Below, one piece after another: positions 7,930 to 14,983 of a stretch of 39,038 bases of DNA. How positions within the stretch are numbered: position 1 is the stretch's first letter; the number at the start of each line of letters is the position of its first letter. Position numbers and translations under genes: made by a program. Below the pieces are notes generated by a model, which saw nothing but the letters and a program-made list of their open reading frames with translations, made no database searches and was not told where the DNA came from. The DNA is from an uncultured Clostridia bacterium (GTDB lineage: Bacteria > Bacillota > Clostridia > Oscillospirales > Acutalibacteraceae): the NCBI GenBank assembly GCA_944380885.1, contig CALWIZ010000023.1, forward strand, positions 1 to 39,038, written 5' to 3'.

Positions 7930-9105
7930 TCACTTATTTCCGGAATAAGTATTACTTGTATCAGCAAATACCGTCTTTCCCGATTCTTTGCGCCTTGAAG
8001 TAGCAACACGCTTCATGAGCTCATTATAATACAAATCCTCATCAAACGGAAGGTCTATTTCCTTGTCAAGCCACGAAGAAAGATGCATGGCGTTGGAAAG
8101 AGTCAGTCCGTATATACCCTCGCTTCCGTCGGCTATTAGCGGCTCACCGTTAAGTATAGCTTTTCCCCAGGCGTTGACAACACCGATATGCTGTTCGTTT
8201 TTGCCGTCTGTCACTATTTCGACATTTTTCGCCGGAACATTGCCGAAAGGAATTTTATTTGTTTTTGAAAACTCCTGCTCAGTCATCTCGTATTCGAGTA
8301 CAGACAGATTGTCTTCCTCGGCAACTATTTTAGCGCGGTCAAGCTGTATTTCAAATCGGTTTGTTCCGTGCGCGTCTCCGGTTGAAGTGATAAATACGCC
8401 GGTCGCGCCGTTTTCGTATTCAACATATGTCGTAACATCGTCCTCAACCTCTATATCGTGCCATTGACCGTAATGAAGATATGAACGGACCTTTTTAGGC
8501 ATACCGCATATCCACTGCCACAAATCAAGCTGATGGGGGCACTGATTGAGAAGTACTCCTCCTCCCTCGCCTGACCATGTGGCACGCCAGTCACCTGAGT
8601 CATAGTATGCCTGCGGTCTGTACCATGTGGTAATCAGCCAGTTTGTTCTCCTGATGTTACCGTAAATTCCGGAGCGGACAAGCTCTCGCATCTTACGGTA
8701 AATATGATTGGTACGCTGATTGAACATCATTCCGAAAACTACTTCCGGGTGCTTTTTCGCTTCCTCGTTCATTTCCCTTACCTGTTTTGTATAAACGCCG
8801 GCAGGCTTTTCCACCATAACGTGGATACCGCGCTTCATGCACTCAATTGCGTACTTAGGATGGTCATAATGCGGAACACAAACCATGCAGGCCTCGATAA
8901 GACCGCTGTCAAGCATTTCCTCAGCGGTACTGAAATATTTTATTTCCGGGGAAATATTATTTTTTGCCCACTCAATACGATTTTTATTTATATCGGCAAC
9001 AGCCACAAGCTCAAAATCGGGACATTTACCTGATACGATATTTCCGGCATGAGCTGACCCCATATTACCTATTCCTATTATACCGAGCTTAATTTTTCTC
9101 TCCAT
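7930..9105 (-). CDS. Gfo/Idh/MocA-family oxidoreductase (copy 1)
   Basis: NAD(P)-dependent oxidoreductase of 391 residues. It opens with KLGIIGIGNMGSAHAGNI (dinucleotide fold), has VMVEKPAGV as the EKP motif and RATWSGEGGGVLLNQCPHQLDLWQW around the presumed catalytic His. Its neighbour downstream on the same strand shares long stretches of this motif region (for example NGATGVFITSTGD), so the pair arose by duplication. It lies 19 nt after a TIM-barrel isomerase-like gene, a common partnership in which the oxidoreductase makes a keto-sugar and the TIM barrel isomerises or cleaves it. The substrate is not known. AAGGAG precedes the ATG. Confidence 0.88.
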   Translation of the reverse strand: MERKIKLGIIGIGNMGSAHAGNIVSGKCPDFELVAVADINKNRIEWAKNNISPEIKYFSTAEEMLDSGLIEACMVCVPHYDHPKYAIECMKRGIHVMVEKPAGVYTKQVREMNEEAKKHPEVVFGMMFNQRTNHIYRKMRELVRSGIYGNIRRTNWLITTWYRPQAYYDSGDWRATWSGEGGGVLLNQCPHQLDLWQWICGMPKKVRSYLHYGQWHDIEVEDDVTTYVEYENGATGVFITSTGDAHGTNRFEIQLDRAKIVAEEDNLSVLEYEMTEQEFSKTNKIPFGNVPAKNVEIVTDGKNEQHIGVVNAWGKAILNGEPLIADGSEGIYGLTLSNAMHLSSWLDKEIDLPFDEDLYYNELMKRVATSRRKESGKTVFADTSNTYSGNK

Positions 9106-9124
9106 AATAAACTACTCCTTTTAT

Positions 9125-9877
9125 TTATTCAAATCCGCGGGATTTAAGAAATTCATAGCTGCGTTTAAGACAGTCAAAAGGATTTTCACCGTTGCAGTCG
9201 TCCTGCTCTACAAGCATATATTCCGTTCCGCCTGCCTCTGCCTTTTCAAAAACACGGTCAAAGTTTATATTTCCCTCGCCTATTACAGCCATTTTTCTGC
9301 CGTATGCGTAATCTTTAAGATGAATACACGGTATTCTGCCCGAAAGTCTTTCAAGCCACTGCGCCGGATCACCACCGCCTGCCTGAACCCAGAAAGTATC
9401 AAGCGTAAAGCCCATTATATCAGCCGGCATATTTTCCGCTAAGGCCTCTAAAATCAGCTTTCCGTTATATTTTCTGAACTCACCGTCATGATTGTGGTAC
9501 ATAAAATACTTGCCGTTTTCCGCAAGTGCCTTTGCTACCGGCTTATAGATGCGGAAAAAATCGTCAAAATGCTGATTATCTTTTTCCTCATCAAATCCGA
9601 ACCAGCCGAGTCCGACATATTTGCAGCCGAAAACATCGTGCTCCTTTGCCGTTTTCACCGGATCTGAAACAAGTTTATCAGCGGCAGTATGGGTGATTAC
9701 ACACTTAAGTCCGTTGATTTCAAGCTGATTTTTGAGCCACTCCGGTTCAAAAGCACAGGTTCCGGATATTTGCACTGTCTTATAGCCTATATCAGCAATT
9801 TTTTTAAGGGTTTCAGCGAATCCGTCAAGGTCCTTGCAGAAATCGCGTACCGTATAAAACTGAGCACCTATCTTCAT
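9125..9877 (-). CDS. Sugar phosphate isomerase/epimerase-like TIM barrel (copy 2)
   Basis: A 250-residue protein of the xylose-isomerase-like/AP-endonuclease-2 fold. Likely metal-site segments are visible in order: ISGTC, MYHNHDGEF, FTLDTFWVQAGGGDP, CIHLKDYAYG and LVEQDD. Members of this fold isomerise or epimerise free sugars, dehydrate inositol derivatives, or cleave 3-keto-glycosides. The sequence alone does not choose between these. It is cotranscribed with a second member of the fold and two Gfo/Idh oxidoreductases, 15 and 19 nt from its neighbours. Confidence 0.85.
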   Translation of the reverse strand: MKIGAQFYTVRDFCKDLDGFAETLKKIADIGYKTVQISGTCAFEPEWLKNQLEINGLKCVITHTAADKLVSDPVKTAKEHDVFGCKYVGLGWFGFDEEKDNQHFDDFFRIYKPVAKALAENGKYFMYHNHDGEFRKYNGKLILEALAENMPADIMGFTLDTFWVQAGGGDPAQWLERLSGRIPCIHLKDYAYGRKMAVIGEGNINFDRVFEKAEAGGTEYMLVEQDDCNGENPFDCLKRSYEFLKSRGFE

Positions 9878-9892
9878 ATTGATTCCTCCATA

Positions 9893-10729
9893 TTATATCA
9901 ATGCTTTCAGCGCGTCAGCCGCAGCCTTGAAAGCCTCTTCGTTTGTTTTGTAGCTGTATATTTCACCTACGGCGCTTTTATCATCTTCAGCCTCAAGAGC
10001 GGAAAGACCGGCGAAAACCTTAAGATGAGGCTCAAGCGTCAGTGCCGTACCGTTCATAGTCTTGTAATCCGAAAGTATATAAGAAAGATTACCTGCTCCC
10101 TTACCGGCGGGAACGACATTGCCATCAGGCAGAGCGTCCTTTATGTGGAGATATTTTACATAAGTTTTGAGCATTTCCCAAGCCGGCAAAGTATCAACGC
10201 CGCACTGAACAAAGTTCGCCGGATCAAAAATAGCCTTTATTTCCGGTAATGCCTTATAAATTTCAAGGCAGCGCTCCGCATTATCTCCGTAAATGCCCTT
10301 TTCGTTTTCGTGGCAAAGATCTATACCGGTTCCGGAGGCTATCCCGAGAAATTTGCCGAGACGGTCGATTACCTCGTTTCTGTATTCTGACGGGTCACTC
10401 TCTTTAGGAATATAAAATGAAAAAAGCCTGATGTTTTCCGCTCCGAGAATTTCGGCAATTTCAAGTGTACGGCGGAATTTTTCGGTATGTAAATTAAAAT
10501 CGTCCTTAACTATGTCTATTTTCCCTATCGGAGAGCCGACTGACCATACAGTAAGACCGGCATCGTCGAGCTTTTTCTTTACCTCTTTCGCTTTGGCGTC
10601 GGAAATATCGGACACATTTACGTTGTCGACATTTCTTATTTCAAGACCGTCAAGACCGTTTTCCTTTAACGCTTTTATCTGCCCGTCTATAAACGGGCTC
10701 GCCTCATCTGCAAACGCGTATATTTTCAT
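9893..10729 (-). CDS. Sugar phosphate isomerase/epimerase-like TIM barrel (copy 1)
   Basis: A 278-residue protein of the same fold as the next gene, but only distantly similar to it. Likely metal ligands sit in DLCHENEKGIYG, AIFDPANFVQCG, YLHIKDA and TLEPH. It starts 2 nt after the stop of the SDR gene, so it is translated from the same message as the hexuronate enzymes. That position suggests it supplies or reshapes a sugar that then enters the mannonate branch. The reaction is unknown. Confidence 0.85.
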   Translation of the reverse strand: MKIYAFADEASPFIDGQIKALKENGLDGLEIRNVDNVNVSDISDAKAKEVKKKLDDAGLTVWSVGSPIGKIDIVKDDFNLHTEKFRRTLEIAEILGAENIRLFSFYIPKESDPSEYRNEVIDRLGKFLGIASGTGIDLCHENEKGIYGDNAERCLEIYKALPEIKAIFDPANFVQCGVDTLPAWEMLKTYVKYLHIKDALPDGNVVPAGKGAGNLSYILSDYKTMNGTALTLEPHLKVFAGLSALEAEDDKSAVGEIYSYKTNEEAFKAAADALKALI

Positions 10730-10731
10730 TG

Positions 10732-11556
10732 TTACACCCCCGAATAAGCGGAAAAACCACCGTCAATCGGTATTGTCACTCCCGTGACAAATCCTGCCTT
10801 TTCACTGTCAAGCAGCCATTCAACGGCTCCGAGCAGCTCGCTCGCCTCTCCGAATCTTCCCATAGGAGTAGCTTTAAGTATTTTATCGGTTCTCGCGGTA
10901 GGCGTACCGTCTTCATTGAAAAGGAGAGCCCTGTTCTGATTGGTCACAAAAAATCCCGGAGCAATGGCATTTACCCTTATTCCCTCTTTGGCGAAATGCA
11001 CAGCGAGCCACTGTGTAAAGTTGCTGACCGCGGCTTTCGCGGCAGAGTACGCCGGTATTTTTGTAAGCGGACGGTAGGCGTTCATTGACGAAATGTTAAG
11101 CACACAGCAGCCTTCTCTTCCGAGCATATCCGCCATAAACACCTGACTCGGAAGCAGAACGCCTTTTATGTTAAGGTCAAACACGAAGTCAAAGCCGCTC
11201 TGGTCAATGTTGAAAAACGTAAGAAAATCCTTTGCGGCTTCGTCTCCCCGCTCGTATTCTTCATGCGCCGTCGTGCATTTCGGATTGTTTCCTCCCGCAC
11301 CGTTTATGAGTATGTCGCATTTACCGAAGGTATCAAGTATTTCTTTATGCACCTGTTCAAGATTATCCCTGTCAAGCACATTGCATTTATACGCCGCGGC
11401 GGTTCCGCCCGACGCTGTTATTTTATCGGCAACAGCCTTCGCGGCAGCTTCATTAAGGTCAAGCAATGCCACCTTATTGCCCTTAGCCGCCAAGAACTCA
11501 GAAAATCCGGAACAAAGAACGCCGCCCGCGCCTGTCACTACAATAACCTTGCTCAT
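10732..11556 (-). CDS. uxuB: SDR-family D-mannonate oxidoreductase (fructuronate reductase)
   Basis: Short-chain dehydrogenase of 274 residues. The nucleotide motif is VVTGAGGVLCSG, as commonly seen in the mannonate oxidoreductase group. NGAGGNNP is the conserved Asn region, and the catalytic set is NISSMNAY followed by YSAAK (Tyr-x-x-x-Lys). It ends in DGGFSAYSGV. With UxaC and UxuA encoded immediately upstream, it should reduce fructuronate to mannonate. It is the SDR type found in Bacillus-like bacteria, not the long-chain UxuB of enterobacteria. The start overlaps the uxuA stop by 4 nt. The gene symbol is by functional analogy. Confidence 0.85.
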   Translation of the reverse strand: MSKVIVVTGAGGVLCSGFSEFLAAKGNKVALLDLNEAAAKAVADKITASGGTAAAYKCNVLDRDNLEQVHKEILDTFGKCDILINGAGGNNPKCTTAHEEYERGDEAAKDFLTFFNIDQSGFDFVFDLNIKGVLLPSQVFMADMLGREGCCVLNISSMNAYRPLTKIPAYSAAKAAVSNFTQWLAVHFAKEGIRVNAIAPGFFVTNQNRALLFNEDGTPTARTDKILKATPMGRFGEASELLGAVEWLLDSEKAGFVTGVTIPIDGGFSAYSGV

Positions 11557-12596
11557 ATCTTTTTCTCCTTTTCTATAGCTTCAAACAGTCCTGTAATATA
11601 AACCGCTCCCAGCGCCCTGTCATACAGTCCGTAACCGTATCTTCCCTTTTCTCCCCATATCATTCTGCCGTGGTCGGGACGTACATATCCGTCAAATCCG
11701 CCGTTTACAAGCGCTTTTACTATCCCGTACATATCTATCGAGCCGCAGTCGGTGGGGTGGCCTACCTCCTCGAATTTTCTGTAACCGGTGCGCTTTATAT
11801 TTCTCAAATGAACAAAATGTATCCTGTCACAAAATTCCGACGCCATCGAAACAAGGTCGTTATCAGGATCCGCTCCGAGCGAGCCTGTACAGAGAGTCAG
11901 CCCGTTATTTACCGACGGCACCATATCAAACATACGCTTTATATTGTCACGGCAGGTAATTATTCTCGGCAGACCGAACATTCCCCACGGCGGATCGTCA
12001 GGGTGTATCGCCATTTTGACGCCGCTCTCCTCAGCTACCGGTATCACGGCTTTAAGAAATGTCTCAAGATTTTTCCATAGCTTTTCTTCTCCGATATCCT
12101 CATAAGCCTTTAAGAGTCCCTGCATTTCTGCTTTGGTATAGCTCGCGTCCCAACCGGGAAGAGAAAGGTCTCCTTTAAGCGGATTCATCTCAAGTACTGT
12201 TTTCTCGTCGTACGCGAGAGCGTTTGCGCCGTCCGGCTGTTTATGCTCAAGCTCGCTTCTCAGCCAGTCAAATACCGGCATAAAATTATAACAGATACAT
12301 TTTACACCGGCTTTACCGAGACGTCTTACATTTTCGCAGTAATTATCGATAAGTCCGGCGGCGTTGCTGTTACCGAGCTTGATATCCTCCGGCACCGGAA
12401 CGCTCTCAACCACCTCAAACTCAAGACCGTGCTCCGCGGCGGAGCTTTTTATTTTGGATATGCTTTCTTCGCTCCATACCCCGCCCGGCTTTACATCGTA
12501 CACAGCCGATACGATACCGCTCATTCCGGGTATCTGACTAATCTTTTCAAGAGTGACCGGATCGCTGTCCCCGTACCATCTGAAAGTCATTTTCAT
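11553..12596 (-). CDS. uxuA: Mannonate dehydratase
   Basis: UxuA dehydrates D-mannonate to 2-keto-3-deoxygluconate. The 347-residue product has the family start (MTFRWYGDSDPVTLEKISQI), the metal-site stretch MAIHPDDPPWGMFGLPRI, CTGSLG and the C-terminal DHGRMIWGE. A GTG at 12605 is in frame, but it forms part of the ribosome site (AGGTG); ATG 12596 is therefore taken as start, 1 nt past the uxaC stop (TAATATG). No kdgK or kdgA gene for the following steps lies in the window. Confidence 0.95.
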   Translation of the reverse strand: MKMTFRWYGDSDPVTLEKISQIPGMSGIVSAVYDVKPGGVWSEESISKIKSSAAEHGLEFEVVESVPVPEDIKLGNSNAAGLIDNYCENVRRLGKAGVKCICYNFMPVFDWLRSELEHKQPDGANALAYDEKTVLEMNPLKGDLSLPGWDASYTKAEMQGLLKAYEDIGEEKLWKNLETFLKAVIPVAEESGVKMAIHPDDPPWGMFGLPRIITCRDNIKRMFDMVPSVNNGLTLCTGSLGADPDNDLVSMASEFCDRIHFVHLRNIKRTGYRKFEEVGHPTDCGSIDMYGIVKALVNGGFDGYVRPDHGRMIWGEKGRYGYGLYDRALGAVYITGLFEAIEKEKKI

Positions 12597-12597
12597 A

Positions 12598-13956
12598 TTA
12601 CACACCTGCCAGTTCCTTTATGTTTTTATACGCTATTTTTTCCGCGAGCTTATATGCCGCTTCCCTGTCATATTCTCCTGCCGTTACCCAGTCGCCCAGC
12701 ATATCGGAAAGTATCCTTCTGAAATAGTCGTGACGCGCATACGAAAGAAAGCTGCGCGAATCGGTAAGCATTCCGAGAAATGCGCCGAGCGACGCGTTCT
12801 CTGCAATTATCTCCATTTCCTGCCTTATCCCGCGCTTATGATCGCAGAACCACCACGCGGCGCCGCAGCGGACACTCGGAAACGCGCCGGCTACAGAGGC
12901 TATCTGTTCAGCACACGACGGATTAAGCGTGTATATTACGGTATCAGGCATACCGCTGTTTTTGTTTATCGCGTCAAGCATTTTTATAAGCGCCGTTCCG
13001 CTTATCGGGTCGCCGACACAGTCCACACCGCAGTCCGCTCCGAGCAACTCAAAAAGGGTGCTGTTCGCGTTGCGGTAAACGGCAAGATGCAGCTGCATAA
13101 CAAGCCCGCGGCGCTTATAAAGCCCGGCTAAAAAAAGATACATATTACCTATAAACGCCGAATAATCCGCTTCAGATATTTCTTTTCCCTTTAATGCAGC
13201 TTTAAAAGTCCTATCGGCTTCTGTATCGTCCGCAATGCTCTCCGGGAAGAAAGGTATTCCTACGTCGGTAAATTTACAGCCGTTTTTAACGAAAAAGTCA
13301 AGCCTTTTTTCCACAGCCGCTTTAAGAGAAGCAATGTCTGATATTTCCATTCCGGAAACCTCTGAAAGTTTTCCGATGTATTCCGCGTATCCACGCCTTA
13401 AAATCAGAAGGAGATTATCTGTTCTGAAAGACGGCAGGACTTTTACACCGTAATCCTCGTCGCTCAATTTCTTATGGTACTCAAGCGAATCGGTAATATC
13501 GTCCGTGGTGCAGAGCGCCTCGACACCTGATTGCTTTATAAGCCTGCGCGGGGAAAGATTATTCTTTTTTATGTACTCATTTGCACGGTCATAAATCTTA
13601 TCGGCATTTTCGGCGGTCAGTGTATCGTCTATACCGAAAAACTGCGAAAGCTCCATATGCGACCAGTGGTAAAGCGGATTTCCGGCAGCGTATTCAAGCG
13701 CCTTAGCATATGACAAAAATTTTTCACGCCATGACGCGCCTCCGGTTATATAATACTCGTCAATGCCTGCCGTTCTCATAAGTCTCCATTTATAATGGTC
13801 GCCGGCAAGCCACATTTCGGCAATATTCTCAAACGGCTTGTCTTCATATATTTCTTTCGGTGAAAGGTGACAATGATAGTCAACTATCGGCAAATCCTTG
13901 ATAGTTTCATAAATTTTCAGCGCTTCGGCAGTTTTAAGCATATATTTGTCTCTCAT
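12598..13956 (-). CDS. uxaC: Glucuronate isomerase
   Basis: UxaC converts D-glucuronate to D-fructuronate (and galacturonate to tagaturonate), the entry step of hexuronate breakdown. The 452-residue protein shows LPIVDYHCHLSPKEIYED with the two metal-binding His of the amidohydrolase-like barrel, then AGDHYKWRLMR, GASWREKF and AWWFCDHKRG, all typical of the family. It is the first gene of the seven-gene operon, has a near-perfect AAGGAGG 7 nt before ATG, and is transcribed divergently from the AraC-type regulator. Confidence 0.96.
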   Translation of the reverse strand: MRDKYMLKTAEALKIYETIKDLPIVDYHCHLSPKEIYEDKPFENIAEMWLAGDHYKWRLMRTAGIDEYYITGGASWREKFLSYAKALEYAAGNPLYHWSHMELSQFFGIDDTLTAENADKIYDRANEYIKKNNLSPRRLIKQSGVEALCTTDDITDSLEYHKKLSDEDYGVKVLPSFRTDNLLLILRRGYAEYIGKLSEVSGMEISDIASLKAAVEKRLDFFVKNGCKFTDVGIPFFPESIADDTEADRTFKAALKGKEISEADYSAFIGNMYLFLAGLYKRRGLVMQLHLAVYRNANSTLFELLGADCGVDCVGDPISGTALIKMLDAINKNSGMPDTVIYTLNPSCAEQIASVAGAFPSVRCGAAWWFCDHKRGIRQEMEIIAENASLGAFLGMLTDSRSFLSYARHDYFRRILSDMLGDWVTAGEYDREAAYKLAEKIAYKNIKELAGV

Positions 13957-14007
13957 TCAAGAACCTCCTTTTTAAATATTCTATACCTATAATATAAACA
14001 ATTAAAT

Positions 14008-14021
14008 TGTTAATCTTAACA
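14008..14021. promoter_or_regulatory. Palindrome in the uxaC-araC intergenic region
   Basis: TGTTAA-TC-TTAACA, a perfect hyphenated palindrome centred between the divergent genes. Another short inverted repeat (CAATT-A-AATTG, 13999-14009) abuts it. Its right half doubles as the -35 of the regulator's putative promoter. It is a candidate operator, but AT-richness raises the chance of coincidence. Confidence 0.35.
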
Positions 14022-14044
14022 TTATACATTGCATATATTATCAT
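14016..14044 (+). promoter_or_regulatory. Possible promoter of the AraC-type regulator
   Basis: TTAACA (14016-14021), 17-nt spacer, TATCAT (14039-14044). The match is moderate. It would start transcripts about 25 nt before the ATG at 14075. I could not find a convincing uxaC promoter on the opposite strand. Confidence 0.35.
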
Positions 14045-14074
14045 AATATGTTATTATTAAATCCGGTGATTCTT

Positions 14075-14893
14075 ATGAAAGATTTTTTCAAATACAGGGA
14101 CGCTCAGATCAGCGCTCATTACGCGAGAGACATAAACCCCGATCCGTCGGAATTTAAAATGCACACGCACGAACGCTGCGAGCTTTACGGCTTTTTAGGC
14201 GGAAAAGGGATATACAAAATTGAAGGAACAAAATATATTCTGCAAAAAGGCGATATTCTTATAATGAAGCCGGCTGAGTCTCATTATATTGAGGTTGACA
14301 AAGCATATCCTTACACAAGGTTTGTCATAAATTTCCCTGCCGATATTTTTGAAAGTATTGATAAATCCGGAGTTATTGTCTCCGCTTATACGCAGCGTGG
14401 AAACGGACAGTTTAACCTTTACCGTTCGACCGATTTCAAAAACAGCAGCTATGAATTTTATTTCAGAAATATGTTTGCCCACTCTGAAAACCGCAGACTT
14501 CAGCTTATTTCCAATCTTATGCCGCTACTGAATGAGATATCTGCGGCATTCAGGGAAAAGCGCGATGAATCGGTAAGCGAATCCGACGAATACAAAATTA
14601 TAAGCTACATCAACCGCAATTTATTTAAACAAATAACTCTTGACGATATATGCCGCGAGTTTTTCATAAGCAAGCCTCAGCTTTGCAGAAGTTTTAAAGC
14701 GGCTACCGGCTCAACAGTCTGGAATTACATAACGGCAAAACGCCTTGTAACAGCAAAACATATGATACAGTCAGGTCAGTCGCCTACAAAGGTTTTTTCC
14801 GAATGCGGTTTTTCTGATTACTCTTCTTTTTACCGCGCATACATTAAAAAACACGGGGTATCACCGGCACAGACACATCAGTCAGAAAGATAA
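14075..14893 (+). CDS. AraC-family transcriptional regulator
   Basis: A 272-residue regulator. The N-terminal half is a cupin-type sensing domain (FKMHTHERCELYGFLGGKG, then LQKGDILIMKPAESH). The C-terminal 100 residues carry the two helix-turn-helix motifs of the family (ITLDDICREFFISKPQLCRSF, in two parts, and SPTKVFSECGFSDYSSFYRAYIKKHGVSP). Its divergent position next to uxaC makes it the likely activator of the uronate operon, responding to a sugar acid; that is inference. ATG 14075 with GGTGA 5-6 nt before it is chosen over the upstream in-frame ATG 14048, which has no ribosome site. Confidence 0.9.
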   Translation: MKDFFKYRDAQISAHYARDINPDPSEFKMHTHERCELYGFLGGKGIYKIEGTKYILQKGDILIMKPAESHYIEVDKAYPYTRFVINFPADIFESIDKSGVIVSAYTQRGNGQFNLYRSTDFKNSSYEFYFRNMFAHSENRRLQLISNLMPLLNEISAAFREKRDESVSESDEYKIISYINRNLFKQITLDDICREFFISKPQLCRSFKAATGSTVWNYITAKRLVTAKHMIQSGQSPTKVFSECGFSDYSSFYRAYIKKHGVSPAQTHQSER

Positions 14894-14907
14894 TCACGCC
14901 CTGTTTC

Positions 14908-14936
14908 TTGCTTTCTGGCGGCTGATATGTTATTAT
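14908..14936 (+). promoter_or_regulatory. Probable metH promoter
   Basis: TTGCTT (14908-14913), 17-nt spacer, TATTAT (14931-14936). The short leader to the ATG has only a small CGGC-TAC-GCCG hairpin. No cobalamin or SAM riboswitch fits in it. Confidence 0.5.
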
Positions 14937-14983
14937 ATTTTTAAAATTACGGCTACGCCGAATAATATCTAAGGATTATTTAT

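Noticed and set aside
7908..8009. Longer N-terminus for the second Gfo/Idh protein
   Set aside because: The extension overlaps the preceding gene, lacks a ribosome site and is not needed; ATG 7907 gives the same length as the paralogue.
9689..10249. 186-residue plus-strand open frame
   Set aside because: Antisense to the two TIM-barrel genes, which have clear family motifs; no ribosome site or promoter of its own.
12553..13131. 192-residue plus-strand open frame
   Set aside because: Antisense to uxaC and uxuA; a shadow of strong minus-strand genes.
14894..14983. Cobalamin or SAM riboswitch before metH
   Set aside because: Only about 90 nt lie between the regulator gene and metH, and only a tiny hairpin is present; no B12-box or SAM aptamer pattern is visible.
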